A DNA stretch of 64,000 nucleotides from Anagrus nilaparvatae. Lineage: Eukaryota > Arthropoda > Insecta > Hymenoptera > Mymaridae. This document shows positions 35,131 through 46,880 of the stretch, in pieces. Numbering within the stretch: position 1 is the stretch's first letter; each line of letters begins with the position of its first letter. The translations under genes were made by a program, and so were the position numbers. The stretch spans positions 24,446,001 through 24,510,000 of the forward strand of contig JAKSXM010000137.1 in assembly GCA_022575985.1 (NCBI GenBank), in the 5' to 3' direction. A model generated the notes under the pieces. It did not search any database. It saw only the letters and a program-made list of their open reading frames with translations, and was not told the DNA's origin.

Positions 35131-38126
35131 GCCTTTATAAAATACCTTACCATTTTTTATATTTAAAATTTTTCTTTTTCGCAGTATGCGAAAATCTATT
35201 TTAAATTAGTTGTTTGAAGCTGGCCTTAAATCTCAGATAAAAAAATAAAAATAAAAAGTCAATCCAAGAAACCAACAATTTTCGGACAAATAGAACACAG
35301 TTACTCTGCCGGGTACATAAAGGTTAAACAGAATTAATTCCCGGGCTTCGGCACTAATATTAATTTGAAGAAAAAAAGGTTTGGGGAAGGGAGGGGGCGT
35401 AGCTCAACTATTCTAGCCTTTTCCTATAAATAAAAACTAAGAAAATAATGAAAAATAATATAACCTCAGTTATATGAAAAATCGATTAAGACATGAACGA
35501 TACATAAAAGATAGATCGTTGAATATAAAAAAAATGGTTAAAATAAAATCATGTCATACCATGTTAAGATATTTTACTGATATTATACCAAAAAAAAAAG
35601 TAAAAAAGTATAGGTAAAATAAAAGTATAACATAAATTTTTTTTTTTTTTAAGATTAAAAAAAGAAAAAGCTATAATATTGTCAAATTAAAAAAGAAAAT
35701 ATATTTTTTTTTTCTTGAATAATAAATCTATAAAAAAAAGGCAATAATTTATTTAATATAAAAAAAAAGAAGTAAAGAAGTATTCAATCTTAAATAGTAA
35801 GTAAAGTAAAAGGCTTATATTAAAAAAAAAAAAACGAATAAAAGTGGTGACAAAAAAAGTTTGAAGAAATTATTTTTTTCTTATATTATAACGAATTGAG
35901 AGAAGATGAAAATTTCAAAAGAAAGAAAATAATAAAAATAAAAGTAAAAGACTAAGCATTAGTCCGTCTGTATATATATCCATTACCTTTTGTCTGTACT
36001 TATTTCTTTTTATTGAGCTTTTTTTTTCGTATTACGAATTAAATTTGTTCACCGGGTGATAACTTACGAGATAAAAAAAAAATTTAATCATAGGATGTAA
36101 GAAAATATTAAACAAGATTTAAAATTTAAGTAACTTTGGCATTTAAAGGGCTAATTACTCGATGATTAGAAATTAACGTGCTTGGTAAGTCAGGTATAAG
36201 ATTTTGCATGTGTGTACGGTCGAAGTAATTAGGTCGGACTTGAGCGATTAATTCAAGCTCTCTGGATATGAATAGCTTGTTTGCTGTATATTAAGTACAA
36301 TCGCAATTTAGTCAAATCTTTGAATTTTTTATTTATGTTAATGACTAATGAAGATTATAGAGAAATTTCGCACGATCGGCTTTTCAATTTCTCAAGACAT
36401 CTCTTGTATAAAATATAATTATTAAATGCATATAATCGGTTTAAGAAGTGTGCAATGGAGCCTTGGTTAAAAGCTTTGCCTCGAGCTTTTGCTTATATAT
36501 TCGCTACAACAATTTCATGGTCCTTTTACTTCACTTACTTACATACTATGCAATATACATGTATATTATTTTAACGTGTGTTTCAATACTCTATATGGCT
36601 TCCTCTAGTGCTTTTTAACGAGATGCAAAATAGCTCTCCTTGCTCAAATTTTGGTATGCTGCTAAAGATTGAGTAGAAAATATGTCGATGAAATCAATTT
36701 TCCTAAATTTTTCACAACAACGAGTGATGGGTTTAAAGAGTTTAACGTCAGTTTTACGAAAATTGATAAAATTCGTAAAGCAATGGGAACATCCATATAT
36801 AATACATTTATTATATATATTTAAGCACTTTATAACTAAACGAGAAAATTCGATATTGAATTTATAAACTCCGTATAATATTATTTTAATTAATAGTCAT
36901 GATTTTTTTTTTATTAAACTTTCATAGATATTTTCAAGATTTTTATGTAAGAATATTAGCCTGGTCGTTAAGTTTTAAGAAATAGTTTATTTTTAGGAAC
37001 ACTTAGGAATAGTTTATTTTTATCTCGAAAAATTGCAAAATTAAACTTAAAGTGGAAATTACTTGTGCAGAATAAAGTTTTGATTTCAAGCAGCCAGTTT
37101 TTTTTTGTAAATAAGTAATGAATAGAAAAAAAATGTTAATTTTTGAAACGCATATGTAAAACAAAGAGTTACACGTAATTGATTTTGAAATTGTTAAATG
37201 CGACATACGTATAAACAAAATCCTCTCAACTATGAGAACAATCTGAAGCGAAGCATAAAAAAATTTCTATATTTCATGTATGACCCATATTTCTTTTTAT
37301 TTATATTTACAATGGCGACAAAGCAGCTAATTAAAATATGCTCTTGGTCCACTTTAAACAAAACCATATTAAATGTATGACTGGAGGCGCGAATACGTCT
37401 ACACTCTTTTATTTTTTCTATGCCTTATAATCAAACGACATTTCTTTTTAATTATACATTTTTTTAGATCATCGTGTTATTTTAGGTCAATTATTTAACT
37501 CGTTATGTGTTAGTTAATCGAAAATAAATAAAGCTCCATTATTATTTTAGTTATTCCTGTTATTATTTCATATTTCACTTTTTAATTACGATTTACAATT
37601 TTATAAATGCTTTGTTCCAAGGATTTTGACGATAACTCGTGTTTTATTGAAACAAGTTTATTCGAAAATAATTTACAGGGGGAAACCAGCTCGATATTTT
37701 AAAGAATAATAGAATGTTTTAAAATTAAATAAAATTCTGTATAACACAGCTTGGTTTTTGAAGTTTTCTATAAAGTTAAAACTTGACACGATTATTATTA
37801 TTAAAAGCAAAAGTTATAAACTTTGTACTTCAAAAAGTTCCCTTACACAATATACATTCTACAAGATAATTAAGTTTTGAATAAAAATTTTAATTTTTTT
37901 CTATTTTTTCTTAATAATAATAATAACGATAATAATAATGCAGTGTATGTAGGTGAAATAAGTTTTGTTATATATTGACAATGTCAACTCAATATCTATG
38001 AATTTCTTCTCTAAAGTAAATAAAATATATTATACAAAGTCACGAACCAATGAAAATAAAATGTTTTCTTATAATAATAATAGAAAATTCGATTTTTAAC
38101 ATTTTATGTGCATATGTATGGCACTA
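35131..38126. other. AT-rich intergenic DNA
   Basis: No gene supported. Open frames at 36,682 and 37,198 are short and isolated. The less AT-rich stretch 36,170-36,620 is unexplained. Confidence 0.4.
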
Positions 38127-38380
38127 CACGGTGGTCCTGAACGAAACATTAAAATAGGCCTAAATGTGTATTTTTTACATTATCAAAATCCCTGTGAAAA
38201 TTCGGGATATGCTTCGCATGTTACATGCTCCTAATGTTAAATATATAGAACTCATAAGAATGTTAAATATTCGTGTTTAAAAATCTGCAAATGGGTTTTC
38301 CGTTTATGTATTAAATTTTTGGTTATTAGTTAAAAAAATAAATTTAAATATCCATATACCCTAAATAAAAACAATTCTTA

Positions 38381-39139
38381 CACTGTAAAAAGTAACTTTC
38401 TAATATTAACAAAAAAATGAGAACATTTTCGAAAAATTAGTAAATCTTCAAAAAAATTAGTTAATATTCGAAAAAAATCATAAATTTACTAAATTTAGTA
38501 TTTTCTTGGAAAATTCGAGTATTCTCGATTTTTGTTTGTGAATTCGCAAGAAAAATTGATAATTTACAATTTTTTTTCGAAAATTTTCAAAAAATAGTTG
38601 TAAATTTCTGAAAAATAGCTGTGAATTTACAACTTTTTTCGTACACACAGAGCCGTAAACTCGGAAATTTTAAAAACAAAACTCGGTTTTAGCGTTATTC
38701 CGGGTTTTGAAATTTAGTTCTAAGTCTAAAGAGAAATGAAAACCTGAATCAGACTATTTCTATGTTTCAAAACTCGGAAGCAAGGTTATTCCGGGCTTGC
38801 ATCTATATACGAATTATAGGCGCAAACCCGGAATAACCTTGTTTCCGAGTTTTGAAACATAGAAATAGTCTGATTCAGGTTTTCATTTCTCTTTAGACTT
38901 AGAACTAAGTTTTAAAACCCGGAATAACGCTAAAACCGAGTTTTGTTTTTAAAATTTCCGAGTTTACGGCTCTGTGTGTAAATTTACAAAAAAAAATCGA
39001 AAATTATTTTTCGAGAATATACTAAATTTAGTAAATTTACGAGTTTTATCGAATATTTACAAAATTGTTTTGAAAATTCACTAAATTTTCGAAAAAATTC
39101 TATTTTTTTTGTAAATCTAAGAAAGTTACTTTTAAACTA
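38381..39139 (-). mobile_element. Palindromic TA-target MITE, copy 4 (interrupted)
   Basis: Starts CACTGTAAAAAGTAACTTTC after TA; the right end is worn (TTACTTTTAAACTA, then TA). Orientation B to A. It is 759 bp long because a 335-bp element sits inside. Removing that element and its extra TA leaves 422 bp, in line with the other full copies. Confidence 0.85.
38644..38978. mobile_element. Near-perfect 335-bp foldback inside MITE copy 4
   Basis: Ends CACACAGAGCCGTAAACTCG and its exact mirror, flanked by TA at 38,642-38,643 and 38,979-38,980. The two arms of about 155 bp pair almost completely, with only a few mismatches, around a loop of about 20 bp (TATATACGAATTATAGG region). High arm identity suggests recent arrival. 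TA target points again to a Tc1/mariner-type mover. It encodes nothing. Confidence 0.85.
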
Positions 39140-39793
39140 TAGCAATATATCTTGTACCTAATAATTTTACAATATAGTTTATATAAAAATATCATTATAT
39201 TAATGAATTTATTGAGATTTCAACGTTTTCTTATAGTTAACGAATTAATATAATTTTTATTTAGGGCATGTGGATATTGATAAACATTTAAATTTATTTT
39301 TTTTCACTAACAACAGTAAAAATTAAATATTAGTACCCATTTACAGATTTTTAAAATTGAATATGTAATATTTAAATATGCTAAAATACTTATTTTTGCG
39401 TTTTCTTCGAAAGTGGAGCAGGTTACGAGTTTTCCCAGGGATTTTGATCAAAAGTAAACTACAGAAAACACGTAGAATCGACTTATTTTTACCACCATTT
39501 AGGCTCGATAATATTTCGTTCAGGACCACCGTGATTATATATACAATATGCAAATATTTTAGCCTGGCAGTCATTTTAAAAAGCTGCTTGGATTTTTGAT
39601 TAGTGCTGAATGTTTCCTTCCAAATAAGAAATTTCAAATAACCTGTGGGTCACATTGCACTTATTCAATCAGAAATTTACTGACCTCGTAAGTTATTAAG
39701 TATTGACTTAATTGTTTTTTCAAATATTTTGTATACTATCCTACTCTAATGGAATAAAAATAAGATTTTGTTTTTTAGAACAAATATTTTCTA

Positions 39794-40220
39794 CACTGTA
39801 AAAAGTAACTTTCTTAAATTTACAAAAAGAATAGAATTTTTTCGAAAAATTAGTGAATTTTCAAAAAATTTTGTAATTATTCGATAAAAATCGTAAATTT
39901 ATTAAATTTAGTACATTATCGAAAAATTCGAGAATTCTCGATTTTTTTATGTGATTTTATGAAAAAAGTTGTAAATTCACAACTATTTTTCGTAAATTTA
40001 CAACTATTTTTTGTAAATTTTCGAAAAAAAATTTTAAATTATCAATTTTTCTTGAGAATTCACGAAAAAAAATCAAGAATATTCTAATTTTTAGTTAATA
40101 TACTAAATTTAGTAAATATATGATTTTTTTCAAATATTTACAAATTTTTTCGAAAATTTACTAATTTTTCGAAAATGTTCTAATTTTTTTGTTAATATAA
40201 GAAAGTTAGTTTTTACAGTG
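39794..40220 (+). mobile_element. Palindromic TA-target MITE, copy 5
   Basis: 427 bp, TA on both sides (39,792-39,793; 40,221-40,222), orientation A to B. Terminal repeats are intact apart from one change at the right (GTTAGTTTTTACAGTG). It lies 260 bp from the nested foldback cluster. Confidence 0.88.
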
Positions 40221-40222
40221 TA

Positions 40223-42639
40223 TACAAGAGATCATGTATTTAAAGATAACGAGAGTCATTAAATGAGCTATAATTTTGGGAATATTTTATTTATTTGGTA
40301 ATTGGAAAATTTTTTCACTCGGTAATCGAAAATCCAAGCAAATTTATTGAATAAAACTGTCAGTCTAATATATTTCATATACAAAAATTTAAACAAAGAT
40401 AAAAAAATTTGTATTATTCTTTTATTTGAAAAAGACGTATAATTATTTTTCATTATAGTTCGGAATGATAAATATATTTTTGTTAATTAAAATATTTATT
40501 AAGTGATTGGAAATTAATAAATAGTTTGTTATTTTAAAATTTATTCGTACAATCAGCAATGAATGTCATTTGATAAAAAATAATTCCTATGTTAAAAAAT
40601 TGTCTATATAAACCGTGATTAAAATCAGTTGTTAGTTTAATTAGTATTACAGGTGTAATTTTACTTTATGCAATGTCGAGTATTTGAAAATGCTGAAAGC
40701 ACACAAGTTAAAATTTCCAGATGATTTATGGGATTAAAAAAAAATGTTAAAGCAGTTAAGTTGAATAAACAATGTGTTAAATGACTTGGAAAATTTTGGA
40801 TTATGTCCAATAGAAATGAAACGAATGACTGTATAGATGAACATCTCGAGTATAATATGAACGTTATAATTATCTCTATTAAATTGTTTAACAAGAATTG
40901 GCCAGCAAAAAAATATAAGAGTACCTAGTTTATATTTTCTTGCTCCTTTTAATAGAGACTAAATGACGTGTAATTAACTTGAGATACGTTAATTAAAAAT
41001 TAATTAATCACATAAATAAATTAAATTTATATTTTAATTTAAAGAGAAAAAAAGCAATATAAAATAAATAAATAAATTAAAAGAAATTAAATGAATGCTT
41101 TTTTTTTTCTCCCAACGAACATAATTCAATCAAAGCCTAAACGTTTCTTTTTTTCAAAGCTTTTTTACTGACCCGAACTCGAGCTTTTTTATATAAACGT
41201 TTTTTAAAACCTAAAACATGCGTTTGATATAAATATAAGTTACGTCATCCATTGATTTCTTTTATAATAAATAAAATAAATCTTTTAATTATTGTTTTCA
41301 ACAAAAAAATAATAATAATAATAATAATGTAAACAATAAAAAAAAATTTCTCATCTTTTATAAGAAGATTATCTAATTTTATCGCTTATTATGTGAGCAA
41401 AATCAATAAACAATTTATTTATTATTATAATCTTTATTTTACGGATTACTGGCTTGTGAAAAAGTTAAATTAAAATTTTTTATTAATAATCCGATTATTT
41501 GATCATCAAGTAAATAAATAATAGCATTTTTTTAAGAGTTTTCAGTGTCGTTACAAGGGCGCCTAAGTTACTCTTGAATTTGGGTTCCTGCTCAAAACGT
41601 ATTTGAAGGAACTCGGAGAATAATTGTCAGTTTACATATGGTAAACATAACGTAATAAATAATAATTTATTGTAGGTTTAAATAAACGAGAAAATCTATT
41701 GTTTTAAATAAATTTATGTGCACATTGTATATGGAAAATGTGTTAACTAGTGATAACAAAAATTTATATACATTGTATAACAGAAGCCATTTGTGCATAT
41801 TGAATATCTTATTATAGGCAAAAACCGACAATTTCTTTTTTTTTATCCATTTTACTAAACGCTTGATAATAAATTATTCTATCTTTTATTTGCTTTATAT
41901 CCAGCAAGTTTTAGTCCTGACACTATGTGATTATGTAAACCCACTCTATATAGTTCGTTTTATTATTTATATATTTATAGGCTTACCTATCGCAAAGGGT
42001 TCTAGAATTTTTTTTTTAATAGGTCATTTTATTGGATTTTAAACTTTTGGTCTTTAGATTTCTTATAACAGTAATTGGTTTTAAGGTTCTTGATCAGTAC
42101 CCTCGAATCTTAAAGGATTTAATAATTATAGAGGTGTACAATTTTGGAAGCCCACCATGTTAAAATTCTGTATTTTCAAGTATACTCAGACTTTAGAATT
42201 CATATAATTAATTAATTAAATAAGAACGTAAAAGCTAAGAAAGGTCTAAAATTTTTGGCCTTCTAAATATTCTGTATCTCTAAAGAAATATGCTGTTCTT
42301 TCAATTGACCATTTAATTTCTAAAATACTAATTATATGCTTACATATACACAATAGCTCCTCTAAGGTTCTTGTTTAGTACAATAAATCCATGCAATATA
42401 TATAATATTTATATATATACTAAGATATATTGTATATGCAAATTCGTATGAATAAAATTTACTTAATTAATGTAACATAATTAATCGAGGTTATCAATTT
42501 TTTTTTTTTAAACCCGAAAATTGCCATGACCGCCCAGTTCTACACAGTAACAGACGAATATGGTCAGCGACCATGTGTCAAATTCTTACTGACGTAAGAT
42601 GTCAATTGCAAACAATGAACATTTTACATAACTTTAATA
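40223..42639. other. AT-rich intergenic DNA
   Basis: No gene, RNA or bounded repeat supported. Confidence 0.4.
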
Positions 42640-43000
42640 AACCATTATTATTTTTATTTTCAAAATGTATCTCAAGAAAATTTCGATACAAAACGGCGAG
42701 AAATTTAAAGTAAAAAAAATCTGATATTTTTCCAATAATTTCGATTTTGGCCAAAATAAAAAATGATAAAAAAATTTTATTCCTGTACTTCATCAGCACT
42801 TTTTTTGTTAGAAAACTTGGTTTATGAAGAATTTTAACCAATTCAAATGGTTTTATACGAATAAAACCAAAATTTCTAAAAATGCAATAATTTAAAAACT
42901 CACTTATATCCATATATACCAGGTTTTTTGGGCTCTCTGACTCGGTAAACCATATTGATTTAAGTTTTTCATTGGTTCAGACCTTTTTCAAAAGGCTAAC
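42640..43000 (-). repeat. Solo inverted copy of the 312-bp repeat
   Basis: Read on the minus strand this matches the tandem units at 60.26-61.73 kb: GTTTACCGAGTCAGAGAGCC, then AAAAAACCTG, TTTAAATTATTGCATTTTTA, AAAAAGTGCTGATGAA and TTTTGGCCAAAATCG. It is a single copy in opposite orientation, 17.5 kb from the array. It ends shortly before the jockey-like relic. Confidence 0.7.
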
Positions 43001-43069
43001 AATCAGTATCAAAAGACATTAAAAGATTCAGAGATGTTAAAGTTTTTGAAATTATTACGTATAAAGATT

Positions 43070-45650
43070 CGTTAATACCACTTAGGGTGGTGGTATTATT
43101 CTTTATGTACGTAGTTTTCTCAAAGCTAATGTGTTGGCCTACTCAGATACAACTGCCCCAGGGAAGCAGCATAAAATGGAGTACTTAACATGTAGTGTTT
43201 GGGATGACCATTCTCCTCCAGTCTTTGTTGGTCTTGTATACAGACCACCTGATGTTGCTTTAAATTCAGTACCCCCCCTTACTTGCTAATCTGCGTGACC
43301 TATGCTCTGATTTCAGCCACAAAGTCATAATGGGTGACTTCAATGCGGATCTTCTGGTTAACAATACTGCTTCTCGCTATATTAAAAGCTTAGCTAATGA
43401 TTTATCACTTAAAATAGTTAACCATGGTGCTAATCATCGTCTTTTTGGTTTACCCATTCCAAAAACCTGGCTTGATCTAATCTTCGTTGATGACAATGAT
43501 GAAATTATAAATGATGAAATGATGAAATTATAACATCCCTCCACGCTTTCACACTTATCATTACCTCATTGATGTTGAAATTTCATTATTTGTACTAAAG
43601 CCTCCTCATAATGACTTCACTTATAGAAACTTTAAAAGTATTACTCCTGAGGACATCAATGAGTTCATGTTGAAGTGTGATTGGCAGTCTTTTCAGTCTT
43701 CTGATTTTGATCTTGCAAACGGCCTAGACTGTCTTAGTAAAAACTTGCAACTAGCAATGGACGAACTATCACCATTAAAAACAATTAAATCAAAAAGACG
43801 TAAAGAACCCTGGATAGAAGAAAATTTACAATTTCTAATACACAAGAGAAATACTACTGAAAAAAGATACTTACGTACCAAAAACAAAATACTATTAAAT
43901 GAAATAATAAAGCTTACACAGGAAATATTAGCGGAATCCACCACAGCAAGAAATAAATTTTTACATGACCGACTAGACGACGCAATTACTACTGGAAACG
44001 ATTTCTGGAAAGAACGTAGACATTAGAGTGGACCTAAAATTAGAGTTTTGAGAAAAACTTTGCTCCCCGGGTTTTTTTGTGAAGTTTGGGTCATAAAAAG
44101 TCCCCAGCTCCAAGGATTTTGATTTTGCTTTGCAAAAACACGTGCCTGTAAGCACCTCAATTTTCCCATTTAAATAACATGGGAATTTTGACTTTTCAAC
44201 TTTCTAATTTTTTAACGTGCTGAAAAAATTTGTTTAAACACTACCAAACATATAGAAAGAGAGATTTAGACATATAAAAACTGATCCCCAAAATTATAGC
44301 AGTCCCAGAACACTTTGTTTTATCAAAATAAAATTTTTTAAAATCGCAATCTTCCCATTTAAAATACATTGTTTTTGCCTCGGATAGTGGGTTTAAATTT
44401 CGTGAGGTTACATTTAATGAAGTGGTTTTAGCTGTTGCATATTTCAAGTCACAGGCCACAGGTACAGATGGTATTTCTCACAGTATAATTGTGAAATCTC
44501 TTCCATCTATTGGTCCTTATCTTGTTCAGTTATTTAATGAGTCGCTTAAATTGGGAATTTTTTTTTTGGCTTTGAAAACTTCCTTGCTCGTTGCCATAAA
44601 AAAAGTCTCAATCTCCTCCTTACCATCAGATTTTAGACCTGTAGTCTTATAATGCTTTTTATCTAAAGTACTGGAAAAATTAACCCAGGATCAAATTACA
44701 CAATATCTTAATAACGGTAAAATTATTGATCCTTTACAAACTGGTTTCAATGCTGAAATTAACTGAGGATATCAGAATGAGAATGAGTAATCGACTCATT
44801 ATCATTCTGCTTCAGTTTGACTTCAGCAAGGCATTTGATACCGTCTCTCCAACTGTACTACTGACTAAATTAAAAGAAATGCGTTTCTCTAAAAGTGCTT
44901 TAATTTGGCTAAAATCTTATCTAGAAGGTAGGTAACTGAGAGTGGCCTTTAAAACATCATTATCAGAACCTCGCCATGTCAATCTTGGTGTACCACAGGG
45001 ATCTGTGTTGGGTCCGCTTTTATTCTGTCTTTATATGAATGACATCTCGAAACATTTGGGTCCTGATGTCTTTCGTTTACTGTATGCGGATGATCTTCAA
45101 GTATATGTTCAGGTCCCTCCTGAATCCATATCTGATGGAGTAAGGGCGCTAAGCATGGTAGCTCAAAGAGTTTCTGAATGGACTAGGCTGATGTTTCTTC
45201 ATCTCAACGACTTAGCAACAAGGGCATTCGGTAGATTTTTGACTTAAGAAAAGATGCCCGTATGTCACCATTCAAAAATAAATTGAATTGGCTTAAGACA
45301 GACACACGCAGACTGTATTTTTGTAATATTATTATTTACAAAATACTACCCAAATTACTTAGCAAATCTGTTTACAAGACACCGGCCTAAAAAGACTGCA
45401 AGAGGGATGTCTAAAACTATAGAACTGACTGTACCTGACATCATAAAGGGGAGAGGGGCTAATTCTTTTAGATATATACATTCTATTAATTTAGTTTAAC
45501 TTTAAATCTAAATATATTATATGTAAACTGACTATATACCAAATCATTGTTATACCCAATTATACACTATAAGGTTATTATATTTTATTTACATGTATAT
45601 ATTTTTTGTATTTGGTGCAAATAAACTTTATCTTATCTTATCTTATCTAA
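43070..45650 (+). pseudogene. Jockey-like non-LTR retrotransposon, 5'-truncated, broken
   Basis: Relic of an endonuclease/reverse-transcriptase polyprotein in several frames. Endonuclease part, 43,080-43,530: GGGIILYVRSFLKANVLAY, FVGLVYRPPD and MGDFNADLL, with a frameshift near 43,275. Linker, 43,667-44,026 (EPWIEENLQFLIHKRN). Non-matching sequence of about 360 bp follows (44,027-44,395). Reverse transcriptase, 44,400-45,190: [36 protein letters not shown] and the catalytic YADD, with stops and frameshifts. After about 45,190 the frame jumps to C-terminal sequence, so a deletion is likely. The 3' end is AATAAAC followed by TTATC repeats (45,627-45,648), a microsatellite-like tail usual for some non-LTR families. 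Inactive. Assignment to the jockey superfamily is by motif recall. Confidence 0.8.
44027..44395. other. Unmatched segment inside the jockey-like relic
   Basis: Falls between the linker and the reverse transcriptase and does not continue either reading frame. It contains several TTCCCATTTAAA-like blocks (about 44,163 and 44,352). It may be an insertion or a badly decayed part of the element. Confidence 0.4.
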
Positions 45651-46880
45651 TAATTAGATACAAAGCAGCAGAAAAATTACATAAAATTGCAGTATTTCTA
45701 CCTGTAGATGATGATGAACTAAAGGTTTCAGATAAAGAAGCTATGACAACCAGCAGCAAAGAAATCAGAAGACAACTTTTTACATCACCAGTAGAAAATC
45801 AATCCTCAAGTACAAATAAATCCAGCAACCCCAGATTTAGAAATGGAATTTCAGTCCATACCACATTAAAAAGATCCTGAAAGGCTTCCAGAAAGAAGGT
45901 ACCGAAGACAAAGAAAAGCTACTAGTCACCTAGACGACTATGTCTTACACTTTATTATAATAGATATAGGTGAACCAAAAGCTTATGAAAAAGCCATATA
46001 TGGATCCAACACTACCTGAACTTTAGCAGAACTACCTGTAAATAAAGCATCAATTTCAACGAAATGGGTTTTCAAGAAAAAATTCCAGGCAGACGGACCA
46101 ATAAAATATATGACAAGACTAGTAAGCGGGTTTAGTCAAATATCTGGAGTAGGCTACCGCGAAACAACGTCAACTCAGCTTTTCTACATGGGGATAAACA
46201 ATAAAAAGAAGTATATATAACTCAACCAACAGGTTTTTCTTTAAAAACTTAACCAGACAAAGTCCACAGACTCCAGAAGGCTATTTATGGCCTAAAACAA
46301 TACTCAAAAGCTTGGAATATCAAACTAGATACAATACTCAAAAACATGAGCCATGAAACAATCTGAATTAGACTTAAGCGTATATTAGCATATACTTTCA
46401 GAAGGCAATCTCTTAATGTTAGCTGTTTTTGTACACGACATCATAGTTTTTCAAATCAAGAAGATAATTATGTCAAAGTGAAGAGCAGATTACCCAAACA
46501 CTTTCAAATATAATGTTGGGGTTAGTGTGGGGGGGGTGGGCTTAGTGTAGGGCTTAGTAGGGCTTAGTCTATAGAATTTTTGGGTTCAACCTGACTCGTG
46601 GCCTAAAAAATGATAAAATAAATCTCGACCAAACACCATAATTAGAATCAATATTGGCTCGATTTTGTATTGCAACATGCAGTTCGTCACAAACACCCAA
46701 TCCACCAGGGTTCAACGTATACAAAGCCAGACACCAGAAACCAAAGAACAAGTTAAAAAACTAAAAAACACGCTTCATCAGGAAGGTGTAAGCTCATTAA
46801 TATATCTGTTACAGTGCACCAGACCAGATATATCTTAACCAGTCAGTGTTCTTAGTAGATTTAATAAAAACCTGCCAAAT
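45651..46880 (+). pseudogene. Copia-like LTR retrotransposon pol relic
   Basis: Several frames carry Ty1/copia reverse-transcriptase and RNase H-side motifs in the right order: KWVFKKKFQADG with RLVSGFSQISGVGYRET (46,062-46,165), RLQKAIYGLKQYSKAWN (about 46,265-46,325), FLGST (about 46,577) and SLIYLLQCTRPDIS with VSVLSRFNKN (about 46,793-46,875). Stops and frameshifts are frequent. 45,660-45,880 is open and may be part of the region before the reverse transcriptase. No LTRs were found. It begins right after the TTATC tail of the jockey-like relic, which may have inserted into it. Confidence 0.75.

Larger units (their letters stand above)
38127..39533. mobile_element. Foldback element hosting two nested elements
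   Basis: Ends are CACGGTGGTCCTGAACGAAA and its mirror (CACGGTGGTCC at 38,127; GGACCACCGTG ending at 39,533). Inverted similarity continues inward through TCAAAATCCCTG, AAAAATCTGYAAATGGGT and CCCTAAATAAAAA, giving arms of about 250 bp. Without the inserted MITE the element would be about 650 bp. The insertion lies close to the loop. No coding capacity. Target duplication unclear (flanks CTA and ATT). Confidence 0.75.
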
